From Lindgomyces ingoldianus (Eukaryota > Ascomycota > Dothideomycetes > Pleosporales > Lindgomycetaceae), in contig NW_022985179.1 in assembly GCF_010093535.1 (NCBI RefSeq), positions 686,395 to 750,394 on the forward strand: 64,000 nt of DNA, written 5' to 3'. The notes below the pieces were generated by a model that was not told where the DNA came from, made no database searches, and saw nothing but the letters and a program-made list of their open reading frames with translations. Of the stretch, positions 34,514 through 42,808 are shown one piece after another. A program made the translations under genes and the position numbers. Within the stretch, counting starts at the first letter, position 1, and each line of letters starts with the position of its first letter.

Positions 34514-36463
34514 ATGTGGCCCGACACGCCAAGCGACCACCCTTTCAGCAAGGTACCTTGCCCTTACGGTGATAAGTGTCAGCCATCATTCTGTATGTTC
34601 AGCCATGAGGATTGCCTGCTCCCGGCAGCCCTATCTGTCCATCCGCCATCCCTACATGTCAATCCGCAAGCCCTACCTGTCACCACCAGCAACACATTAT
34701 CTTGCGAGGAAGGCCCACGAGCCAAACGCCTGAAACTAGGAGTTAGCCAAGCACCAATTAGGACCGCAAGCCAATCGAGTCTCCTTTCGTCACTAGTTCC
34801 GAGACAGATCCAACCTGCTGTCAAACAGGATGCAGTCAAGCAGGACGCACTTAAACAGGGCGCAGTCAAACAGGACGCACGCATCAAGAACAATGCCTTA
34901 CTGCAGACAAAAGTCAGCAGCCCTGCCCAGATACCAGTCGCTGATACAGTCCAAGCTCTGCAACCACGGAAACTAGCCCGAGCTCCAGTGCAGCATAGGA
35001 AGAGGCTACAGCTTTTGCAATTGATGCGCCAAAACATGAATCGTCTGAATAAAGAGGTCTCAAAGAGCACCGACGCTGGAATAAGAGCCCTAGGATTGAG
35101 CGACAATCAACTCAACAAGCTGACCGTTGATGAAGAGTACCTCATAGCCACACAAAACGGGTCGGTCTATGAGAATGTGGCGAAGAATCGAGTGTTTGAA
35201 CTCCGAAAGATGACCGTCGACGACTGGGTTAAGGAACGGAGAGAGTCCATTTCCAAAGGGAAAGGGGGAAAGGAGGTAAAGAAGGAATGGACAGAGCTAG
35301 TTGATACAGGGTTGAATGCCAAAGAGGAGGTAATTTTCCTCTCTCACCTACATGCACAACAGCCAACACCGTTGGAACATGATGGCTATGTCACAAAGCA
35401 GATATCTGATGCGGATCTCGAAGAGGGACACGCTCTCATGAGTGGCTCATTTCATAACCTCGTGTCGTGCGATCGATGTAGCACGCGATTCCAGGTCTTT
35501 GAACAGAGGGAAGGGAAAGAAGGCGCACTCACAAGTGGGGGTATATGCACCTATCATTGGGGAAGGAAACGCGGTTCCCGATTCACCGGAGAACAGAACA
35601 TGACATGTTGTCAGCAGCCTGCGGGATCTCCTGGATGCACTACCCATATGACGCATGTCTTCAAACTGTCAGAGGATAAGAAGCGTCTTGCGACGATCAT
35701 GCCCTTCGTTGAGACCCCACCAAACGACAAGGCTAATCCGCACACCGCAATCTGCTTTGATTGCGAGATGGGCTACACGACAAAGGGCATGGAGTTGCTA
35801 CGGCTGACAGCCATCTCCTGGCCAACCTACGAGCGCATTATCGACGTACTGGTCCACCCACAAGGACAGATTCTCGATCCGAACACGCGCTTCTCTGGAA
35901 TCCGCCTGGAGCAGTTCAACAAAGTCCCCACCCTCCGTCCAAACTTACCCCCCGACCCCTCGAATCTCGATGTCGTTGCCTCACTCTCTGCTGCTCGCGA
36001 TCTCCTGCTCTCGTACATATCTCCTACAACGCCTCTAATTGGTCACGCACTCGAGAACGATCTTAAAGCCATCCGCCTGATCCACCCAACCTTCATTGAT
36101 ACTGTCTTGTTATATCCGCACAGGGATGGCCTCCCTGCCCGCAACTCGCTCCGAGGGCTCACGGAGCAGCACTTAAAGATGAAAATCCAACAAGCGGGTG
36201 CTGCAGGCCACGACAGCTTCGAGGACGCTAAAGCAGCTGGCGAACTGGTGCGGTTGAGGATCAAAAAGGAGTGGAAGGCCTTGAAGGCTGAGGGAGGGTG
36301 GAGGATTACAGATGATGGCGTTATTCATGATCAGGTGCCCACAGTTGCACCGAAGGGACCAAAGAGCGCAGTCAAGCGGAAGTGGGGTGTCGGCCCCCAA
36401 TACGATGGAGCGTGCAATGAGGATGATGAGAAGATAGAGGACGGCGAGGACGAGAACTTGTGA
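34514..36463 (+). CDS. rex3: RNA exonuclease 3 (DEDDh family)
   Basis: 3'-5' RNA exonuclease of the Rex group. In yeast, Rex3 matures the 3' end of RNase MRP RNA and, redundantly with other Rex proteins, other small RNAs. Single exon, 649 aa. A C3H1-type zinc finger lies at the N-terminus (CPYGDKCQPSFCMFSH). It is followed by a low-complexity linker with four VKQDA-type repeats and a helical region. The catalytic domain starts at FDCEMGYTTKG (D and E of DEDD, about residue 416). It continues with IGHALENDLKAI (second D) and ends with HDSFEDAKAAGEL, supplying the H and last D. A paired-Cys segment (CDRCSTRF..CTYHWG..CCQ) precedes the nuclease domain, as in other fungal Rex3 proteins. The acidic C-terminus is disordered. 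Confidence 0.92.
   Translation: MWPDTPSDHPFSKVPCPYGDKCQPSFCMFSHEDCLLPAALSVHPPSLHVNPQALPVTTSNTLSCEEGPRAKRLKLGVSQAPIRTASQSSLLSSLVPRQIQPAVKQDAVKQDALKQGAVKQDARIKNNALLQTKVSSPAQIPVADTVQALQPRKLARAPVQHRKRLQLLQLMRQNMNRLNKEVSKSTDAGIRALGLSDNQLNKLTVDEEYLIATQNGSVYENVAKNRVFELRKMTVDDWVKERRESISKGKGGKEVKKEWTELVDTGLNAKEEVIFLSHLHAQQPTPLEHDGYVTKQISDADLEEGHALMSGSFHNLVSCDRCSTRFQVFEQREGKEGALTSGGICTYHWGRKRGSRFTGEQNMTCCQQPAGSPGCTTHMTHVFKLSEDKKRLATIMPFVETPPNDKANPHTAICFDCEMGYTTKGMELLRLTAISWPTYERIIDVLVHPQGQILDPNTRFSGIRLEQFNKVPTLRPNLPPDPSNLDVVASLSAARDLLLSYISPTTPLIGHALENDLKAIRLIHPTFIDTVLLYPHRDGLPARNSLRGLTEQHLKMKIQQAGAAGHDSFEDAKAAGELVRLRIKKEWKALKAEGGWRITDDGVIHDQVPTVAPKGPKSAVKRKWGVGPQYDGACNEDDEKIEDGEDENL
34819..34881 (+). 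repeat. 15-bp coding tandem repeat in rex3
   Basis: Four imperfect copies of a 15-bp unit encoding VKQDA or LKQGA variants (about residues 103-122), in the disordered linker between the zinc finger and the nuclease domain. It is a likely length-variable site. Confidence 0.7.
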
Positions 36464-37170
36464 GTGAGTGCAGAAAAACAGAGAATCATCCGGGATTTGT
36501 ATGATAGACTTTCATCAATCCAGTGGCTCAGCTAATGGGATTTGGAGTACTAAGGAGCTTGATAAAAACCATGCAAGGCATTCCAGCACCAATTCATCAA
36601 TGGGCCCTCAACTTGCTATTCCTTCCTGATCTCTTGGGAAATCTAATTCATCTAGTACTGTATCTCTTCAGTCCTCGGTAGATTGTAGGAAGTAGTATAT
36701 TGAATTATGGTGGTAGGCTTACTTTACAATGACAATAATAATAAAAATAATAAGAAGAAGAAGAAGAAGAAGGAGGAGGAAGAGGAGGAATTATTGTCTG
36801 CAGAACTGTATATCTTATAGAGAATAGAGAAGGTTTGGATAACTTCTTGTCTAATAATCCACTCTAGCCTATCTTAAAGTTTTAGTATTATACTCCTGTG
36901 TCTCTTTAGTCTTGCAAGAATTCATTAGGTAAGAAAATAAACTCTAAGCACAAGGTAATTCCACGCTCATAATAACTAGGATACCTTCTCCTACAGACCT
37001 GTACACCTTGTCAACAATCAGAGGCTGTAGATGACTCCTTGTCCCCCGTTCCCCTAACCCATCGTCTCGTCAGTAAAATACTCCTACAACCCCCTCACCC
37101 TTGCTACATTCCACTGACTGGAATATTGAATCCCAAAGTCTCCTTCTATTCGCTACTCAAATTTCCCCTC
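36464..37170. other. intergenic with AAT/AAG/GGA microsatellite
   Basis: These 707 bases lie between the convergent 3' ends of rex3 (+) and pcc1 (-). Apart from the microsatellite at 36730-36789 nothing is recognised. Confidence 0.5.
36730..36789. repeat. compound trinucleotide microsatellite
   Basis: Runs of AAT, then AAG (about five copies), then GGA/AGG units, purine-rich on the plus strand, in non-coding DNA. Confidence 0.85.
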
Positions 37171-37623
37171 CTAAGCTACCGTTTCTAACCCCTGCACCCC
37201 ATCTAGTGCTTCAATACCAGGCGTGTCGATGACATCGATGTCGAGGTCTTTCATGACGCCGATGACAACGCCTACGCTCTCGAAAAAACCGTTTACGGCG
37301 ACGCGGAGCATACGGTTTGTTGTTGCAGCGTAGTTGACCACGAGCAGATTCTTTTCGTTTTCGGGTGTGGGAGTAGGGTTGGAGGTTGGGGTGGATGCAG
37401 CTGATGGGCGTGAAGAGAGCGAGAGTGTTCGTCGGACGAGGTGCGAGAGTTCTGCGTCCACGGACAGGGCGCGCAGCGCCGTTGTTGCGAGGTGGGGGGA
37501 CGGAAATGGGATTGTGAGCGTGCTGGGGGGGCCTCAGTAGGATAGATAGCTCATCCTGATATTCTCTCTTCAGCTCAAGGTGAAGACTTACAGTGTACAT
37601 GGAAACTCCTCATCTCCTGCCAT
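37171..37623 (-). CDS. pcc1: KEOPS/EKC complex subunit Pcc1
   Basis: Pcc1 is the dimerising subunit of the KEOPS/EKC complex, which makes the t6A base at position 37 of ANN-decoding tRNAs and affects telomeres and transcription in yeast. Exons on the minus strand are 37623-37592 and 37522-37171, giving 127 aa. The intron (GTAAGT..CAG) is phase 2 and restores FPCTLTLTIPFPSPHLA, the usual Pcc1 beginning. Family features are LATTALRALSVDAELSHLVRR and the C-terminal half with NYAATTNRMLRVAVNGFFES..VMKDLDID. An inserted Ser/Thr/Pro stretch of about 25 residues separates the two conserved halves. The gene is easily missed because the first exon is 32 nt and the whole protein is small. The gene encoding Bud32, another KEOPS subunit, ends 1.3 kb away. 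Confidence 0.9.
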
Positions 37624-38096
37624 GACTTCCTTCTCAAATTAACCTCCAGGAGAGGCCGACCTGAAGATACTCTTCTGTCTCCGAGTTATGCGGTAGTATT
37701 TCTGCGTCCAATCGATGTGCATATAAAGTCGCGCACGTTGGTTTGCGAGCTTGTTGGCCAATGTTCCGGATGCGGGGTGGGGCGGCTGGAAGCCATGTGG
37801 TAGCGAAGCGCGGCTCCGAATTTGATGAGCGTCATTGTGCATTTCATCATTGACTATGCTATTTCATCATTGACTATTCCATTCCATCATCATTCATTAC
37901 TATTTCCAAGAAAGTTTCTATATGCATACAAAATGGCCTGAGACCCATCTTCTAAGCTCTTCATATCACCTCGAGTCTACGAATTCCTATACCTTTCACC
38001 TCAAGTCTTAATTAAACAGTGTCTTGGTAGTAGTAAAGAGTAATAACAGATACATACATCCATACAGAGAGCACAGCACAGCACGGCACAGCAAAT
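37624..38096. promoter_or_regulatory. divergent promoter of pcc1 and small mitochondrial gene
   Basis: These 473 bases lie between the start codons of pcc1 (-) and the small protein gene (+). Several short repeats of TATTTCATCATTGACTAT-like sequence occur around 37840-37895. No named element was recognised. Confidence 0.5.
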
Positions 38097-38661
38097 ATGA
38101 CAACCCCCTCACCCTCCGAATTCCTAACTTTCCACCGGCGTCTCGTCTTCTCGTCTTCCCTACGCTACTCCGCGCTCACCGGGCGATTAATATCATGCCG
38201 TCGACCCGTCCAACCCACATATGCAAAACAATTCTCGCTGTCATCGAGGTGCGCGCAGAAATCCAAATCCCAGGAACAGAGCAACGCCAATTCAGAGCAT
38301 GCAACCCACAAAGCGCAGAAAGGTGACCATTTGGATGTGCAGAGTTGTAATGTGAAAGAGGGCATGGAGTATGTGCATCTCTTGATTCCCTTCCCCATTC
38401 CCCCTGCCCCCAAAATTTCCCCCGCACCATTACCATTGCGTTCATGCACATGCTTCCTTGCTACCGCTTGCTGTAGTAGTACTTGTAGTTCTACAGTTCA
38501 CAATTAACACACCAAGCAGCAGCAAAAATTCCGGAACTGGCGGTCATGCAACCGAGCAACGCGATTCGGCGGGCGGTAAGGCGAAAGCGAAAAGGGAGTT
38601 CCCTGAGGCGCCGGATGTGGCTATTGGGATGCAGGATGAGAGGGGAGGACGGGGTGGTTGA
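38097..38661 (+). CDS. small probable mitochondrial protein, 137 aa
   Basis: Exons are 38097-38368 and 38520-38661, joined by a 151-nt intron (GTATGT, CAG at 38517-38519). An alternative AAG acceptor three bases earlier would add one residue. The N-terminal 60 residues are rich in Arg, Ser and hydrophobics and almost free of acids, as in a mitochondrial presequence. The C-terminus, KREFPEAPDVAIGMQDERG, resembles a short motif I associate with an uncharacterised family of small ascomycete proteins, but I cannot name it. The gene sits between pcc1 and bud32, divergent from the former and convergent with the latter. The exon model is inferred from phase and the conserved-looking C-terminus. Confidence 0.55.
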
Positions 38662-38908
38662 TTTTTACAAGCTTTTGACATGAGGTCGGAGATGAGCGAT
38701 GAGAAAAAAATTATCCAGCTTTCCATTTGAAAAGCTTAATATTTCCTTGGCCCTTTCAACTCATTCCCCGAAACTGGGGATTTCTTATTAGCTCTGCCAG
38801 CACACCCTTAGAGTATAATATTACATACCTATTCTCAAATTGTCAATCTCCCACCCCTTCATCGCACTACCATACTCTCTCTAAGCCCAAAACCCTTGCA
38901 GTAATGTC

Positions 38909-39874
38909 TCACCCAAGCATACTCCTCTTCCTCCCCCTCAACCTCACATCCTCCAACCTCTTCAACACCACCTTCGCCCCCTTAAAGCTCTCCCCATACA
39001 CCCTCAACACCTCTCTAAACAACGGTTCGGCAGCAGGGTGCGTAGCCGCGAACGCTCGTTCCAGAACGTACAAATCAACTGCACGTTCTTCTTCCCCGAC
39101 CGTTTGTGTTGCGAGGCCGAAGTCGATGATGATGATGTCACCATCGAGTTCATGGCCAGTGGGTTGTGAAGCGGGGGATGATTGTGGAGAAACGGTGTCG
39201 GCGGCTGTAATTGCAGCTTCACGAATTGCAGACAGAGTTTGTCTTTGTGGTGGGTTTTCTTCTTCAAGTGTTGAATGTGGTGGTGCAGATGTCGAGGGTG
39301 GCACAAGTTTCCTCACCATCAAATTACTCGTCGTGAGATCCCCATGGCAAACTCCAATATCATGCAACCTAGCCACCGCCCTCCCAACCCTCCTCATTAA
39401 ATCCCAAAGCTCTTCTTCCCCCTCTTTAACCCCTACCCCTTCTCCATTCTCCCCTTCCCCATTCTCCCCTCCCTCGCGCCCCTCCCCCTGCAAAACCCTC
39501 ATCCCCACTCGTTCCACCCACTCATCAAGCACCACCCTCACCGTCCTCCCCTCCACCCACTCCAGCGCCAACCACCCATTCTCGACATCTCCCCCAAGAA
39601 CACCCGGTACCTTAACACCCTCCTTCCTACACTTCACCAACACGCGGGCTTCCGCCAGTAATCTTGCTTTCGTGAGTCGTTTATCGAGGACAGGGTGGCG
39701 GTATGGTTTCGGGGGACGATATTTTAGGGCGACAGGGGTAGAGGGAGTGAGGAAGGTTGTGCGGTAGACGAGGGCTTCCGCACCTTGTGTTAGGACTGTG
39801 AGGGGTGTGTGAGTGAAGGGGGGTGGGAGAATGTGATCCGGTTGGGAGGCATGGGGTGGTGGTGGGGTTGCCAT
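38909..39874 (-). CDS. bud32: KEOPS/EKC complex kinase-ATPase Bud32
   Basis: Bud32 is the small atypical kinase (PRPK, piD261 family) that supports t6A synthesis by Kae1 in the KEOPS complex. Single exon, 321 aa. The family's reduced kinase fold is visible: nucleotide loop LTQGAEALVYR, lysine in ALKYRPPKPYRHP, LDKRLTKARLLAEARVL, catalytic HGDLTTSNLM, metal-binding IIIIDFGLATQ, AVDLYVLERAF, and the diagnostic C-terminus RLRGRKRSMLG. Two insertions are unusual. One is an acidic Gly/Glu repeat (GENGEGENGEG) before the helix carrying HGDL. The other is a disordered stretch of about 55 residues between SNLM and DFG. It is convergent with the small gene on the plus strand (247 bp between stops). 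Confidence 0.94.
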   Translation of the reverse strand: MATPPPPHASQPDHILPPPFTHTPLTVLTQGAEALVYRTTFLTPSTPVALKYRPPKPYRHPVLDKRLTKARLLAEARVLVKCRKEGVKVPGVLGGDVENGWLALEWVEGRTVRVVLDEWVERVGMRVLQGEGREGGENGEGENGEGVGVKEGEEELWDLMRRVGRAVARLHDIGVCHGDLTTSNLMVRKLVPPSTSAPPHSTLEEENPPQRQTLSAIREAAITAADTVSPQSSPASQPTGHELDGDIIIIDFGLATQTVGEEERAVDLYVLERAFAATHPAAEPLFREVLRVYGESFKGAKVVLKRLEDVRLRGRKRSMLG

Positions 39875-41089
39875 GGTTTTGGGGGCGAGACAGCTCAGTA
39901 CAGTTAACGCTGAGGAGAAGATTAGGGGATGAGTTATTTAGAGCGTGGAGGTGTTTTAGTCCGTTGATGCGTTCGTAGAGTAATGTTATTGGGGCCTGCG
40001 GGGAAGAATTTTTTGGTGTTGATGGGGAAGCTTCCCCGCCATCCTGGAAAAAAGCGTCTGGTTGGGCTATTAGGTACAAATGTGTACAGATCAGTACAGG
40101 GAGAATGATTCTACTGACAGACTACGTAAACTCAAGAAACATTTCTGGGTAGCTGCTGTCCTTGAAAATTCAACTTTGTTCTCTTCTCATCATTTTCATA
40201 TGCAAAATCATCTCACCAGGCAGACACGAGATTCGCTTTTAAAACCACCCCCAAATAGCCTTCCACCCAGCCCTGATGCTATTGTCCGCTTCACGTCACG
40301 ATCTCAATCAGCATGGTACAATAATTTTAAATGAGTGTGATAGCATTTAGGTGTCTCATCCTACATGACCGGACCCATCAATCGATCGTCCACCATTTTT
40401 CAGCTTAAAGTCCCTTCACCCATTTTACAAAGGAGGGTACCCTCATATCCACCCATACCAAAATACAACCAAGGGAATGCAAGGAACCACCAGCCACAGG
40501 CTCTTGAGGTTCGTTGATCTTGTAATCCGGCTCATCGAGCGTCCAAAAAAAAAAGGGTCCTCGCACCCTTCCAAAAAGCCCCAATTGCTTGAAGGATATG
40601 GTTCTGTTCGTGTGTTGTTGTGTTTCCATTCTTTGAACGAACAATGATGATGAGAAGAAACGGAGAAAAGCCAGATACCGCATCCGCATGCTCATTAAAC
40701 ACAGTACGCGTAATTTCGGAACCAAGGGAAGAAAAGGATGTAAAGAACAGAGAACTGCCAAAAGTGGAGCCTCTCCAACCCTCCCTGGAATACGTCCCAT
40801 GTGTACCAAAAACCAACAGGACATATCACAGAAAGGACTAGGGGGGCGAAGAAGTGAAGTAATCGTGAAAAATATGACCACTGCTAAACCCACCCAAATG
40901 CAACCAACCAGCTTTGCGCGACGGTAAGACCAGAAACAAGCAAGGAAAATGTCGAGTCGTGAGTAGCCGTAAACATCGCGACGTGAGGAACAACGCCACG
41001 CAATATACACAATTGAGGAACCCTAGCTCAAGATCTACCTGAGTAAGGTGGCCTCAATACCGTTTCCTCTATTGCTTCGTCGATATTCT
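39875..41089. other. intergenic; bud32 promoter and downstream UTR
   Basis: About 1.2 kb upstream of bud32 and downstream of the next minus-strand gene. A 201-codon minus-strand ORF (40405-41010) lies directly after that gene's stop and has no recognisable domain. It is more likely 3' UTR than a gene. Confidence 0.5.
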
Positions 41090-42808
41090 CTAAAATATCG
41101 AGCTCTTTCGCTTTTCGGCACTGGTGAGCACGAGCATTGGCATATTTCGGCGTTCGCCTGACATCTGCTGGGGCTCCTCGACCCGAATCTCCACCAAGCC
41201 ACCACCGATACCAGAGCCTTCCTCGCTGCTCACACTGTTTGCGGTATATGAGCCATTGGTGGAGGTTCGGTCACGGGACCGCTCCTTCATTTCCTTCCTC
41301 TCTGAACCGATGGCACCATTGGCGGCTGCACGAAGGCTTCCGATGCTGGGCTTTCCTGAGAGGCTTCCACTTCCGGCACTGTGAACGCTATCCGAGTCGT
41401 TGTCGGAACCAGTGGGGAAAGACATCTCAGTCTCGCTCACCGGGGTCATGCTTCCCGCACTGCCAGATCGAACACCGCGGCGCTCGATTCCAGCACGGAC
41501 AAGATTGTGAACGGCTCGTCGGCGCTGGCGGGTAGCAAAGTTCTTGCTGCCTTCATGCTTGGTGGTTGGACTGGCTTGAAGTTCCTCAAGAGCAGGTGGT
41601 CCTCGAGGTTGGCGCATAGGGTGCTCGCCGGCACGAGCCTGGCCGGGGCCAAATGTACCACTGCTCGGAGTCGACGGGAATCCCACGGGTCGAACAAATG
41701 CAGACTTTGGACCCTCAGGGGTCTCGCTCATCTTTCCGTCTACCGCAAGCGAAGATAGGGTCTTCTTGTGGCCACGGCGGAAAGCGTTCGCAGATGGAGG
41801 CGGGAGAGGGACGACGTCCTGGGGAGGTGACGCCGACTTCTTCGGTGGAGACGAGCTGCGGGAACTCCACGGGCTCGGGTTGATCTCATTAGGAGGAGAC
41901 ACCTGGAAAATGGGTGTATCGACCTTGGGTGGAGAAGAGGTAAAGCTGGGGGTTGGCGGAGGCGGCGAGTGCGACAGGTTTGAAGTGGCCATCTGTGTGC
42001 GAATATCACCGCCGTTCTGCTGCTGGTTCTGCTGGAAGTTCTGGTCCAAGACATAATTGTACTGGCCAGTCAGCTGGTTGTAAGCGAGGTATACGCCAGG
42101 TTGTCCAGTCTCCTGTGGCATCGAAGTGTTCTGGTATTGCTGTCCATAAGCGTTAAGTTGCGGTGTATATGGGGTCGATGGAAACGGCTGCGACTGTTGT
42201 TGCACTCCACTGGCATTCAGGTTCATTCCCCCAAATTGCTGGGCTGTGAGGTTCAAGAGCTGCTGCTGGAGATGTTGCTGCCTCTGCGCGAGATACAGCT
42301 CGGCAGCCAACAGCTGTGCAGCAACGTTGGGGTCAATGTCCGCATCGTCAAATTGAACTGGAGGAGGAGCCAAAACCTGGTCATAGAGGGCCTGGGGCTG
42401 TTGGGCATACGGGGCCCGGTTATTGCCGGAAAAGCCAGATCCAATAGCAGTTTGGGGGATGCCGTGGTTCATGCCATTGTAGCTCTGCCTCGCATACCGT
42501 CCTGGGTCCATGCCAAAGCCGTGCTGGCCCTGCGTATAAGGAGCCGAGGCAGGTGGCTGGGCGGATGTTGGAGTCTTGGGGGCGGTGCGGAGTCCAGCAA
42601 GGAGGTGGGACCGACTGGTACGCGGAGTCGGAATCTCGACCGAGTTTTCGGCGATGGAGGAAACCTTGGGAGGAGAGGCAACACTCAGGCGCTTCAAGGA
42701 CGCGCCTTTACCGCGGGAAGCAAAGCCGGCGCCTGGAAGGCCGATGCCGCCATTAGGCGAAAAGTTGTTGTAGGTCATTTGAGCAAGACCGCCAGCGTCC
42801 ATGCTCAT
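41090..42808 (-). CDS. hypothetical Gln/Ser/Pro-rich protein, 572 aa
   Basis: Single-exon ORF of 572 aa starting MSMDAGGLAQMTYNNFSPN. Two further ATG codons lie close to the first (MSM..), so the exact start is uncertain by a few residues. Much of the protein is disordered and rich in Gln, Ser, Pro and Asn. Two parts look constrained. One is DIDPNVAAQLLAAELYLAQRQQ followed by a Gln-rich coil (about residues 155-190). The other is a basic segment FATRQRRRAVHNLVRAGIERR (about 425-445). Many SP and TP sites suggest phosphorylation. A long upstream non-coding region (3.9 kb) hints at a regulated gene. I recognise no named domain; regulatory or RNA-associated roles would be guesses. Confidence 0.75.
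   Translation of the reverse strand: MSMDAGGLAQMTYNNFSPNGGIGLPGAGFASRGKGASLKRLSVASPPKVSSIAENSVEIPTPRTSRSHLLAGLRTAPKTPTSAQPPASAPYTQGQHGFGMDPGRYARQSYNGMNHGIPQTAIGSGFSGNNRAPYAQQPQALYDQVLAPPPVQFDDADIDPNVAAQLLAAELYLAQRQQHLQQQLLNLTAQQFGGMNLNASGVQQQSQPFPSTPYTPQLNAYGQQYQNTSMPQETGQPGVYLAYNQLTGQYNYVLDQNFQQNQQQNGGDIRTQMATSNLSHSPPPPTPSFTSSPPKVDTPIFQVSPPNEINPSPWSSRSSSPPKKSASPPQDVVPLPPPSANAFRRGHKKTLSSLAVDGKMSETPEGPKSAFVRPVGFPSTPSSGTFGPGQARAGEHPMRQPRGPPALEELQASPTTKHEGSKNFATRQRRRAVHNLVRAGIERRGVRSGSAGSMTPVSETEMSFPTGSDNDSDSVHSAGSGSLSGKPSIGSLRAAANGAIGSERKEMKERSRDRTSTNGSYTANSVSSEEGSGIGGGLVEIRVEEPQQMSGERRNMPMLVLTSAEKRKSSIF

Noticed and set aside
38727..39767. 346-codon plus-strand ORF opposite bud32
   Set aside because: It is the antisense shadow of the Bud32 coding sequence, which has intact kinase motifs.
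40405..41010. 201-codon minus-strand ORF after the 572-aa gene
   Set aside because: It starts just past that gene's stop. It is Trp/Cys/Phe-rich without a domain and probably lies in the 3' UTR.
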